This document shows, one piece after another, positions 1 through 9,109 of a stretch of 64,000 bases of DNA (positions within the stretch are counted from its first letter, which is position 1; the number at the start of each line of letters is the position of its first letter). Location of the stretch: positions 98,733,661 through 98,797,660 of the forward strand of contig NC_051083.1 of NCBI RefSeq assembly GCF_004664715.2, in the 5' to 3' direction. The stretch is from Peromyscus leucopus. Lineage: Eukaryota; Chordata; Mammalia; Rodentia; Cricetidae. A program made the translations under genes and the position numbers. The notes under the pieces were generated by a model. The model had not been told where the DNA came from, did no database searches, and saw nothing but the letters and a program-made list of their open reading frames with translations.

Positions 1-539
1 TTGTGCTGCTGTAACTGAATGCCACAGGCTAATTCATGCACAACTAAAGTCTAATTCTCATGGTTGAAAAGTCCAAGATCAGGGAGCTGATATAGAGTGA
101 GGTCCTTCAGGTGTATTATCTAAGGCCAGATGGTGAAAGCTTGGAAACAGAAAAGAATGCATATGTGAGATGGGGTGTGGAAAGGAGGGAAGAGAGCTGC
201 GGGAGATGGTGCGGGTATGAACTGGACTCACACTTTTAGAAAAATCCATTTGTACAATAATGAAACTGACCTATGAGAATGGCATTAGTTCACTCATGAG
301 GCTATAGCTTTCATGAACTAATCATATAATGTTTCCTCTGTCAACATTACTGACTGAGGCTTGTATTGCTAACATCTGTGCTTTTTAATGCACAAGATAC
401 ATTAAAGATTTAGAACTAAGAGCATAAAATTGCCTAGATGACAATATACAGTAAAAGAAGAATCCGCAATAAAGATAGATGAATTAGACTAAATTAAGTT
501 TGAAAGTTTTTTCCAGCAAATAACAATTCATAAACAGAT
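1..539. other. AT-rich DNA, nothing recognised
   Basis: No gene, SINE, LTR or simple array is visible. Open frames are short and have no recognisable protein content. Confidence 0.5.
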
Positions 540-1330
540 GATATGTGCCACTAATATTACAAAGAAGAGACTAATGTCTAAGGAATAACAAAAAGCAATT
601 CACTTGAAAAATGAGCAAAATATTTGAATGACTAGTCATTGTACAGAAGAGAAGACCCAAGTGTCCAATAAACACATGCAATGATGCTTGGGCTCATTGA
701 ATTAATAACACTGAAATAGCACTTCACATTTCCCATATTGGCATAAACATAAAACTTTGCTATTTATTTCATTTTGTTTGTTTTCTCTGCAAGGATTGTC
801 ACAATGGTCCATAGCCAAGTATGTCACTATTTTTTATGACTTATCAAACTAAAAATATATTTTACAATTGAAAGAATTTTAGAAATGAAAAAAAAGTTAC
901 TGACATCATTTGTAGACCAAAAAGCCTAGCAATTTTACTACATGTTCCTTTACAAAAAGTCAGCCAACCCCTCAAAAATTCTAATGCATATATATATCAA
1001 GAGATGTTTATAGGACTCGTACTACTAGTTAGTAGCCACAATCTGGAAATGCTGCAAATATTTATCCATTATGGTATTTTATTAGGAAAGAAACTGAGTG
1101 ATCTTAGCTGTTGTAACATTTTTCATAATTCTTTTATTCGTAATATTCAGTTGACAGAAGGAAGTTACCAAATAATCATACAATGTGACACCACATGTCT
1201 AATATAAAATATAGAAAATTAAATGTATATTTCATTAACCAAAAATGAGCAAAAAAGTTTCAAAGCAAGATATAGTATTGAGTCTACCTACAGATGGAAA
1301 GAATAGAGATGATTAATGCCTCTTTGTGCA
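540..1330 (+). mobile_element. Ancient L1M-type LINE fragment (ORF2 C-terminal region and 3' UTR)
   Basis: Despite heavy decay, the order of short motifs matches mammalian L1M ORF2 on the plus strand. A 'caataaacacatgcaatgatgctt' type stretch occurs near 665-690, a 'cctagcaattttactac' stretch near 925, and a 'cacaatctggaaatgctgcaaat' type stretch near 1037-1060. The text after 1160 resembles an L1M 3' UTR. Stops and indels are everywhere, so no protein is encoded. The assignment is by eye. Confidence 0.5.
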
Positions 1331-2801
1331 GCATTTGAGTACAAATCATTGAAAGAGGAATAGCATTAAGCTACCAAGAAGATGTAAATGCTATGTGCTT
1401 CCATAAATGAATATGTATATATGTTAAAATGAACTATATTGAATTATATATTGCATAATTATTAACTGACAGATTAGAAAAAACTATATTTAAAATAAAT
1501 TAGTAAACAATAGTCATTCAGAGAAAACTCTGCATATTTAATGCTAAGGGATGATAAAAGAATTGAATTTCTAGAATGATACACTCTTCAAAATATCCTT
1601 TATAGAATATAAAACATTGTCTTATGATTTAGAGAAAAATAGTTATGTAGCTAATATATGTAATCATATCACAATTATTCTTATCACTCAGAATTGAAGT
1701 AGGGAATGAAATGGAGCTGGAAAGATATTCAATAAATGGCTTTACCTGTAATTATTCATTATACACAACAAAAACCTGAGAGCCAATGAAATGGCGTAAA
1801 TCTAAGTTTGGTTTCTACACAGAATTATTATCTAAGTTTAATCTTTACAGCTCATATGGTGGACAGAGAACCAAATCCTACAAGTTGTTTCCTGACCAAC
1901 ACAATTGTCTTTTCATGTGAATATATACATAGATAATTAAATACAATAAAAATCAATGCATGGTGTATTGTAACAAGTATGAGACGTTTTGTTTACTTAT
2001 TACTTAATAGTTTATTGTTGTAGCATTTGTTCCCTGGTTTCTAGTAGCTATTTTATAATTCCTCTCTTGGCTGATATTGGGAGGTCAATTTAACTGAATA
2101 TGGTTGAATATAAAAAACACAATTGAAATGCATCCTTGGTGTAGAGGATAGCTTTTGGTTAAGCTTGGTTATAATGAAATGGTGGCCAAAGTGGGCACAA
2201 CAAATAGAAGGCAAGAAGTTGTGACTGTGGTTACAGAGCTCTTTGTTGTTCATTTTCTCATGCCTTCTCTTGTTGATTCCAAATGACAAGATCGTGATAT
2301 TAGGGGAATTGTACCATGGGACTGAGCAGTGAGCAGGCCTTTTCCTTATTCCTGTGCTGAGAGTAAATAATAGTTCTTTCAATTCCTTCAGGGAGCTTGG
2401 TTCTCTGAGTAGATCAATCAGGTACTGTTGATGAGGAACTTAGATAATTCTAAATGATTGGATTTTTCCATGTTCTAGGTCCTTTGCATGTTTGTGAATA
2501 TCTTCCAAAAAGAGCTGGTTTAAGAGATAGAAGAACAAGTTCTGTATGAAAAAGAGAAAAAGTCTCATTCTATCCTAGTAACATGTTAATATTTTATATT
2601 GTTTCTAAATAAATATTTTAACTATAAAATAATATGACTACAATTGTCTTCAAAATATGTTCGGCACTCAAGAAAATATGTGAAAGATGTTTTACATCAC
2701 TATTCTTCTGAAATTAAGAACTGAATTTGCACTAAATAAATATGTATAACTATAATCTGAAAACAAATGGCTCTTAGTTTGTTAATTAAAAACGATGGAT
2801 T
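1331..2801. other. Unassigned AT-rich DNA
   Basis: I recognise no repeat family or gene. An antisense open frame of 109 codons at 2053-2382 shows no known domain and is treated as chance. Confidence 0.5.
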
Positions 2802-2813
2802 TCAGCCCAATCT

Positions 2814-2908
2814 TTTTTTTTTTTTTTTTTTTTTGGAACTGAGAATCGAACCCAGGGCCTTGTGCTTGCTAGGCAAGCGCTCTACCACTGAGCTAAATCC
2901 CCAACCCC
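2814..2908 (-). mobile_element. ID SINE (tRNA-Ala/BC1-derived) with perfect target-site duplication
   Basis: Read on the minus strand this is a rodent ID element: the 5' end 'ggggttggggatttagctc', the pol III A box, 'agcgcttgcctagcaagcgc', then a B-box-like 'gggttcgattctc' and an A-tail of about 20 (the T-run at 2813-2834). It is flanked by the direct repeat tcagcccaatctt at 2802-2814 and 2909-2921, a 13-bp TSD made by L1-driven target-primed reverse transcription. The near-consensus body and perfect TSD suggest a recent insertion. Transcription by pol III depends on context and cannot be judged here. Confidence 0.97.
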
Positions 2909-2921
2909 TCAGCCCAATCTT

Positions 2922-4029
2922 AAAAGGTGGTCACTGAGGTATAGATGTGTATTAAGTACACAAAATCAAATCCTAAATGTTGCACAATAAAGAGTGAGAA
3001 CACTTAGCTGGTCCTCTTCTAAACTAACCAGATTATTTTGGTTTGATTAAACTTGAGTTGATTTGAACTCAATTAAGGCATATTTTGTGAGGAATACCAC
3101 CATGCCTTGAGAAGACAGATAAGGAACAAATAAAACCAACCAAAGAGAGTGCTATGGGAGAGTAGAACTGGGAGGAAGAATTCTCTGGAATAAATAGCTT
3201 TGACATTCTGGTCCTGGTTAACCTGGTTATGCATATCTACCTACTTAGAGGAACTTAGTCTTGTTTTTTTTTCCTTGAGGTTGTATGACCAGCCTGAAAT
3301 ATCTGGACTTAATGTTAAGAGAATCAGCTATTTTCATGATAGTTTTTACATATCAGAGTTATTACTGAAAGCCAGACTTTGTGGACATTTCTGTAGCAAC
3401 AAAAAAGAAAAATGTCTGCTTAGGTTTTATGTTAAAAAGGGAGTGATTTTTTTCTAATATATACATTCTCTTTACAGATGGTACTCATTAATGAAACCTT
3501 ACCAGATGGAAGAAACAGTAACCCTCTGCTACATATTTTCAAAGGCTGACTAACTTATCTTGTTTGAAATGTGCATTTCTATTAAAATGCTAACTCATTC
3601 CAGAGTTTCTTAATTTAACTGAAGAGGTTCTCAATAATTGCAAGTTTGTACTTCATTTAACAGGTCTTTGATTTTGTTAGGTAATTTTCTGCTAGTAATT
3701 TCTTAATGTACTTTATTTTCAAGAGAAAAATAGAATGTTTGCCACATATGTATTGAGAAAAAATCAAAATCTTTTAGAACAAGATAAATTTTTAGTGAAA
3801 ATACCACTCAGAAATGGATAATTCTGCAATATTCTGAATAGTACTGAATATTCTACTCTTTAAATGATTATAAAAATATTATGAATACCACATCCTGTAT
3901 TTATTACATACTATTCTCTCGTCAATACACCTTCAAATATATTGGCAATTTTTATCTCTGAAATTCTCTCTCATTCCCTTGGTAATACACCTTTACTTCT
4001 GTGCCTGAACTTTCGCATCCTTATCCAGC
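2922..4029. other. Unassigned AT-rich DNA
   Basis: No family or gene is recognised. The 85-codon frame at 3200-3457 has no recognisable content. Confidence 0.5.
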
Positions 4030-4515
4030 ATTTCTGGTCATATACACAAAGAAATATATTGCTGTAGTCACAATGGCAAATAATGAATCAGCTCAGATAT
4101 TCATTGATAGATCAATAGGTAGTAAGAATGTATGGTACATATATACAATCAGATTTTATGTAGCTCTAAAGAATAAATGAAACTAAAAAATATGCTTCGT
4201 GAGATAACCTGGACTCAGAAAGTCAAATACTATGTGTTGTCCCTCATGATGATCATAGCCTCTGATTTTCATATACATGTATTTATATGGACCTATTTGT
4301 GGTTTGAGTTCATTAAACTGCAGTAGGATTCATGAGAATAGAAAGTAGGCTTTTAAGGAAGTGTAATAGAACATGGAAGGGAGAATAATAGGACCAGACT
4401 ATATAAGTGGTGAGGTGTGTATGGGGATGAGTAAGAGGGGCTGGGGAGGAGGGAGGATCAAATTAAATAATTATTTATGAAAAATAACATAAGAAAACCT
4501 GTCACTTTGTATGAA
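4030..4515 (+). mobile_element. Old rodent L1 (Lx-type) 3' end
   Basis: The plus strand follows the end of L1 ORF2 and its 3' UTR: a decayed 'tggtacatatatacaat' near 4135, 'gagataacctggactcagaaag' near 4201-4222, then a purine-rich stretch with 'ggggctggggaggagg' at 4437-4452 near the 3' end. It is 5'-truncated and strongly diverged, with no coding potential left. Confidence 0.65.
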
Positions 4516-4715
4516 AGTAAAAAAATTAAACAGTCATACCAAAATATTTAATATTATATGAATAATATTAAGGAAAGGTGCCAATAAGTGATGTCAAAAT
4601 ATAAAAATAAAAATATTTCTTATCTTCATTGATTTCAGTAATATTCTCCATAATTATTTGGTAAAAACATGGATTGTCTGCCAAATTCCTGGTGCCATTT
4701 TTAAAATTGCCTATG

Positions 4716-5190
4716 TGTAGCAGGCTTTTCTTTTGGGCCATCATGACATGGAGACTTACTATTAGTTATGAATGCTTGGCCTTATCTTATCATTGCCCCA
4801 CTAGCTCTTATAACTTAATTGAACCTGTTTCTCTTCATCTATGTTTTGTCCTACTTTGTGTCTGGATGGCTGATGGCTGCCTGACTTGCTGACCCAGGTT
4901 TTTCCCTCATTTTCTCTCTCCCTCTCATCCTCCAAAATTCTCTTGAGCCTAGATTCCTCTTTCTACTTACTCTCTTCACCTACCAGCCCTGTCTATCTCT
5001 CTACTGTCTAGCTATTGACTGTTCAGCTTTTTATTAGACCAATCATGTGCCCTAGGCAGGCACACATCTTTACATGGTTAAACAAGTGCAGCATAAACAA
5101 AAGCAACACACTTTTACATAATTAAACAAATGCAGCATAAACAAATAAATGTAACAGACCTTTACATAGTTAAAGTAATATTCCATAACA
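4716..5190 (-). mobile_element. Solo LTR, cricetid class II-like ERV, perfect 6-bp TSD
   Basis: On the minus strand the 475-bp unit starts TGTTATGGAATATTAC and ends GCCTGCTACA, the TG...CA form of a retroviral LTR. It includes 'gattggtctaataaaaagctg' (an inverted CCAAT box and a polyadenylation-like motif). The flanks are cctatg at 4710-4715 and cctatg at 5191-5196. Perfect 6-bp duplications are typical of class II (ERVK-like) integrases. No internal region is present, so this is a solo LTR left by LTR-LTR recombination. A diverged relative lies at 54797-55330. Confidence 0.92.
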
Positions 5191-5196
5191 CCTATG

Positions 5197-6048
5197 AAAT
5201 AATTACTTATGATACATACTATGACTACTTCAATAGTGAGAGTATTTTCAACTCTTAGAATCTGTGACTTGATTTACTTTTGAAATTGCTTTTTTAGTTA
5301 AAATTACCTTTCCTGATATTCACTCAAACATATCCATAATTCTTGAGGTTATTACACTACTATAAAAATATGATTGTGCTATCAGTTCCTCTGTATTTAA
5401 AGCCAGTTCTCTTAATTTATTCCCACCACAGCACTGCACTACAAAAGTGTTTTATTCTGTGACATTTTGAGTATCTAACAAGTATGACAAACAGATTTAT
5501 TTCCTTGTTAAAATAAGCATACCAAGAAGTTTCTGTATTTCTCTCCATCATAATATGAATTTAATTATTAATTGACATTGTTGGTATATTCAATCTTCTA
5601 ACTATGTTTCTCTGTTCCCAACGCCCTAACCAATGCATTGAAAGTCTCAGTGGGATGGCTTTAGCAATGTAGGATATGTTTTTCCCAGTGCTTTCTTTTT
5701 CATAGAAGGAAACAGACACACATACTTTTCTTAAAAGCCAGGATACTCAAATTCTCTACTTTATAAATTTCTATTCTTTAACATAAATTCATCTTTCTTG
5801 TATCTTTTCTCCATATAATGGCCCATGTTTCATTTATAGAAACTTATTCTGTGTCTATGCGCCTCTATAAAACACAATTTGCATTTTGAATACATGATAA
5901 TTTTACTTCTTTTCACATTTTGTTTTCCATTTTCTTGTCTTTTTACTTCATCAGAAAGAGAAACTTAAGAAGACTATGTCTTATGTATTTCTGTTGCTGT
6001 ATTGCTTTTTAAAACATAGAAAATGCTTAACAAATGTGTTTTATAAAT
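5197..6048. other. Unassigned DNA between two LTR insertions
   Basis: AT-rich, with no recognised family or gene. Confidence 0.45.
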
Positions 6049-6054
6049 AAGTCC

Positions 6055-6514
6055 TATGGTGATATTTTTTTGTACTGAAATGTGATTTTATTTGTATGTT
6101 AATAAATAAAGTTGCCTAGGGGTCAGAACTAATAGCAAGTCATAGCAGAAGCTGGGTGGTGGTGGTGCAAGCCTTTAATCCCAGCACTTGGGCAGAGCTA
6201 GGCAGATCTCTGTGTGTTCAAGGATACAGCCAGAATTGAGACACATGCCTTTAATCTCAATAGCAACCATAGAAGACCTGGAGGTCTATATAGATGGGCA
6301 ATGATGAGGAGGTCATGTGGTTGGGTTTACAATCAATGAGAAAACAGAACAGAAAGTCTATATAAAGACAGATACACAGAATGTATGTCTCTTGGCTGAA
6401 GAGGACAGCAGCAGCAGTGAAGGATAAGGTTTTTAGCTCTTAGCTCTGACCTCTTAGGCTTTCATCTCTGCATTGGCTCTGTGTTTCTTATTTAACAAGA
6501 AGGTTACATCTACA
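6055..6514 (+). mobile_element. LTR of a class II-like ERV, upstream of a primer binding site
   Basis: The unit runs from 'tatggtgatatt' (the first dinucleotide probably decayed from TG) to 'ggttacatctaca'. It contains 'gttaataaataaagttgcc' near its start, a B1-like 'gcctttaatcccagcacttgg' block near 6172-6192, a second 'gcctttaatct' block near 6248, and a TATA-like 'ctatataaag' near 6358-6367. It is followed after two bases by a primer-binding-site sequence, so it acts as a 5' LTR rather than a solo LTR. The left flank is aagtcc (6049-6054). A related fragment lies on the minus strand at 24642-24927. Confidence 0.85.
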
Positions 6515-6516
6515 TC

Positions 6517-6534
6517 TGGTGCCCAACGTTCATG
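6517..6534 (+). other. Retroviral primer binding site, tRNA-Lys type
   Basis: The sequence 'tggtgcccaacgttcatg' begins two bases after the LTR end. Its first twelve bases fit the tRNA-Lys1,2 primer binding site (from memory TGGCGCCCAACG) with one change. This marks the start of the internal region of a class II-like ERV and fixes its plus orientation. Confidence 0.8.
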
Positions 6535-6599
6535 GTGTGAATTCATGAAAAAGCTGCTTGCCTGTGGCCTTGTGGGCCCCAGCTCAGGTCCGAGCTACA

Positions 6600-6690
6600 C
6601 TTGGCCAGTTGTGGTGGTACATACCCATAGGATTTACTGAAGAAAGCAGAGGCAGGAGGATCCTGAGTTTGAGGCCAACCTAGGAGAAGC
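6600..6690 (+). mobile_element. B1-derived segment inside the ERV leader
   Basis: The words 'gtggtggtacatacc', 'gcagaggcaggaggatcctg' and 'agtttgaggcca' appear in the order of a B1 SINE body, but without a proper head or A-tail. The piece sits between the primer binding site and the TGFBR1-like start codon. It looks like part of the element's leader rather than a separate insertion, since no TSD is visible. Confidence 0.6.
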
Positions 6691-6721
6691 TTTGCCCGGG
6701 CCGAGCTACAGTGGTGGGACC

Positions 6722-7039
6722 ATGGAGGCAGAAGCTGCTCCTCCAAGTTGCTGGCTCCTTCTCTTCATGTTGGTGATTGCAGTGATGCTGCTAACTGGGT
6801 CAAAGGATTTACTGCTGCTTGTTCAGAGAAGAATTGCCTGGACCATCGTGTTTCAAGAAAACACCAGCAAAGGCCAGTTTAGAAAAGTTTGGCAAGACAA
6901 ATGGTGGGGAGAAATTGCTGTGAAGATTTTCTATTCTAGGGAAGAATGTTCATGGTTCCGAGAGACAGACATTTATCAGACTGTGATTACTCCAAACCAC
7001 AGAGGAGGCACAAAAAAAAAAGTCTGCAGGGAACCATGA
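6722..7039 (+). pseudogene. TGFBR1-like retro-captured fragment (exon 1 joined to exon 4), inside an ERV
   Basis: The frame opens at the ATG at 6722 within 'gggaccatggaggc', which fits the start context of mammalian TGFBR1 (TGF-beta type I receptor, a membrane Ser/Thr kinase). Residues 1-28 read as its signal peptide: MEAEAAPP, then a hydrophobic run ending VMLLTGSK. They pass directly into LLLLVQR, TIVFQ, VW, AVKIF, SREE, SWFRE and IYQTV, the end of the GS segment and the kinase N-lobe. From memory of the human gene, the junction fits exon 1 (ending at coding base 97) joined to exon 4 (starting at base 575), an in-frame skip of exons 2 and 3. After IYQTV a second in-frame deletion jumps to the activation segment (ITPNHR, then GTK). 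The beta3 Lys (AVKIF) and alpha-C Glu (FRE) remain, but the glycine loop is degraded (SKGQFRKVW), and the catalytic and DFG-equivalent segments are missing. Active kinase is therefore excluded. The 105-codon frame has no premature stop. Function unknown. Confidence 0.88.
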
Positions 7040-7965
7040 CCATGCCTAACAGTGACTTTGAAATCTTCAAAAAGATGACAGGACTCCACAATGATGATTC
7101 CACAAAGACTATGGTAAAGCCATTAAGCTGATTAACACCAAGGAAAGATCGACTTTGGACTACAAACTGGTCAGGACAATTTTGAGATGACTAGCTAAGA
7201 TGATCCAACCTGACAGACTACTCGAGCAAGGACTTGTGACAAGCCCTGAACTTTCCTATTATACAGAGACTGGACAAATGATACAGGACTTGACAATTAA
7301 CCCAAAAATGTTCTTTTCAGGATTCCCTAAAAATATCTTCACTTCTAGAAAGCAGGAAGTAACTTTAAGAAAACGATGCCCACATTCCCAAGAGGTAGGA
7401 TGGGAGGTTTTTGGTTGTTTGAGTTATGGATATTGTCATTGTTTATAATGGTTGGTTACAGGTTGTTAATTGTTAATGGTCAGGAAAAAAGCTAACAAGG
7501 AGATTAGATTCAGAGGTTTTGTTTAAAAAAAAGAAAAAAGGAAAAAGAGAATATAGATTTGAGGTAGATGATTGACTCTACTCTGAGAAAAAAGATAAAG
7601 AAATAATAGATTAATGGGTAGATCACTATATACACTAAAAAGAAAAAGGGGAAGATATAAAAATGACAAAAGTTAGATTACTGAATCTATTATGAAAAGA
7701 AAAAGTACTTTTAAAAAGGAACTACTTGTTTTAAATAAGATAAATAATGAAAAATTTTTGTCTGAGTTTATCAGTGTTACTGGACTGGACATTGTTAATA
7801 TACATAATGGACTTTTTGTCTGAATCTGTCAAATGTTAATGGACTAGACATTGTTAATGTAATTTTTGACCATATATATTGTATGTACTTATTGGATAGT
7901 TTTTCTTGTATTAGTTATAAGCTTTTTTAATATTTTAGACAAAAAGAGAAGAAAAGTGGTGGTAT
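7040..7965 (+). mobile_element. ERV 3' internal region with polypurine tract
   Basis: This stretch is non-coding. Around 7195-7400 it shares word order ('aagatgatccaac', 'agcaggaagtaa', 'atgcccacattccca') with the 3' internal parts of the ERVs at 34614-37707 and 55886-56811. At its end 'gacaaaaagagaagaaaagtgg' just before 7966 is a plausible polypurine tract for plus-strand priming. The origin of 7040-7140 is not clear. Confidence 0.7.
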
Positions 7966-8450
7966 TGTGTTCCTCAAAATATTGCGTACCCTAATAAACT
8001 TATCTGGGGTCAGAGAACAGAAAAGCCACTAGATACTTAGGATAGGCAGTGGTAGCACACACCTCTAATCCTAGGCACACGCCTTAATTCCAGAGGCAGA
8101 AATCCTTGTGTTCAAGGATATAGCCAAGCATGGTGACTCACACCTTTAATCCCAGAAAGCAAGTCTTTAATCCTAGGGAGTGGTGGTAGAAAGCAGAAAG
8201 GTATATAAGGCGTGAGGACCAGAAACTAGCAGCATTTGGCTGGTTAAGCTTTCGGGCTTTCAAGCAACAGTTCAGCTGAGATCCATTTGGATGAGGACTC
8301 ACAGGCTTCCATTCTGAGGAAACAGGACCAGCTGAGGAACTGGCGAGGTGAGGAAGCTGTGGCTTATTCTCCTCTGATATTCCAGCCTTCACCCAATACC
8401 TGGGCCCAGGTTTGTTTTTATTAATAAGAACTTTTAAGATTCCTGCTACA
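7966..8450 (+). mobile_element. LTR of a second ERV family (3' LTR)
   Basis: The 485-bp unit starts 'tgtgttcctcaaaatattg' and ends 'aagattcctgctaca'. It carries 'ctaataaacttatctgggg' near its start, repeated B1-like blocks ('cacacctttaatcccag', 'gtctttaatccta'), a TATA-like 'ggtatataaggcg' near 8200-8212 and 'ttattaataagaac' near its end. A polypurine tract precedes it, so it is a 3' LTR. It is not a copy of the LTR at 6055-6514, although both carry similar SINE-derived blocks. The right flank aggtcc (8451-8456) matches aagtcc at 6049-6054 at five of six positions. Confidence 0.88.
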
Positions 8451-8456
8451 AGGTCC

Positions 8457-8904
8457 TTTCCATGATCTCACTGACTTTCTTAATGCTTCATCCCCTACTA
8501 TCTCCTTGGTTTTGTTCAACTAAATTACCTGGATTGTGTTCTAACTCCACATTGCTACTGTGCTCGTCAATCCCACCTCCATTTCTAGATTTCCACCAGG
8601 ATAGCTCTTTAAAGGGAGTTTCTCTTTCTTTCCATCCTTACTTCCTATATAAGAGGCAGCGAACACAATTTTTCAGAAGCCAGGCATGAATGTAGCATAA
8701 ATGAGGACAGCAGGCAATGACATACAACTGAGAATTGAGTTCTGACGTAAACTAGGGAGCATATAGTTCAATAAATTAAATGAGGCCTTTCCCATTTAAA
8801 TACACTGCTTTTTTCATTTAGAAATACAGGGCAAAGCATTTCATATGTTTTCTTTTTCTTTTTTTCAAACACAGCTAGAAATTTGGATCTTTAGTAGAGT
8901 GCTC
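8457..8904. other. Unassigned DNA
   Basis: Pyrimidine-rich in places, with no recognised gene or repeat family. Confidence 0.4.
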
Positions 8905-9040
8905 TATTTTTTTAACCTAAAAAATATATTTTGGTCTTACACTTTGCCTTCCCCCAACTTCTCCTAGATCTTTCCATCCTCCCTAGCCACTTAAGTTCAT
9001 TCTCTCTCTCTCTCTTTCTCTTTCTCTGTCTTTCACTAAA
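8905..9040 (-). mobile_element. L1 (Lx-type) 3' terminus
   Basis: The words 'attttggtcttacac' and 'tgccttcccccaacttctcc' are the reverse complement of the typical Lx terminus (gggggaaggcaaagtgtaag...), followed by a CT-rich block. Only the last 150 bases or so are present. Confidence 0.65.
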
Positions 9041-9109
9041 AACAAAAAACAAAAAGATAAAAAGAAATAAAAACCCATTGGAAAAAACACAAAAATTAAA
9101 CAAAGATGC

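Noticed and set aside
2835..2908. A functional tRNA gene
   Set aside because: The tRNA-like sequence is part of an ID SINE with A-tail and TSD.
6722..7039. A functional TGF-beta receptor gene
   Set aside because: It lacks ligand-binding and transmembrane exons, most of the kinase, and an intact glycine loop.
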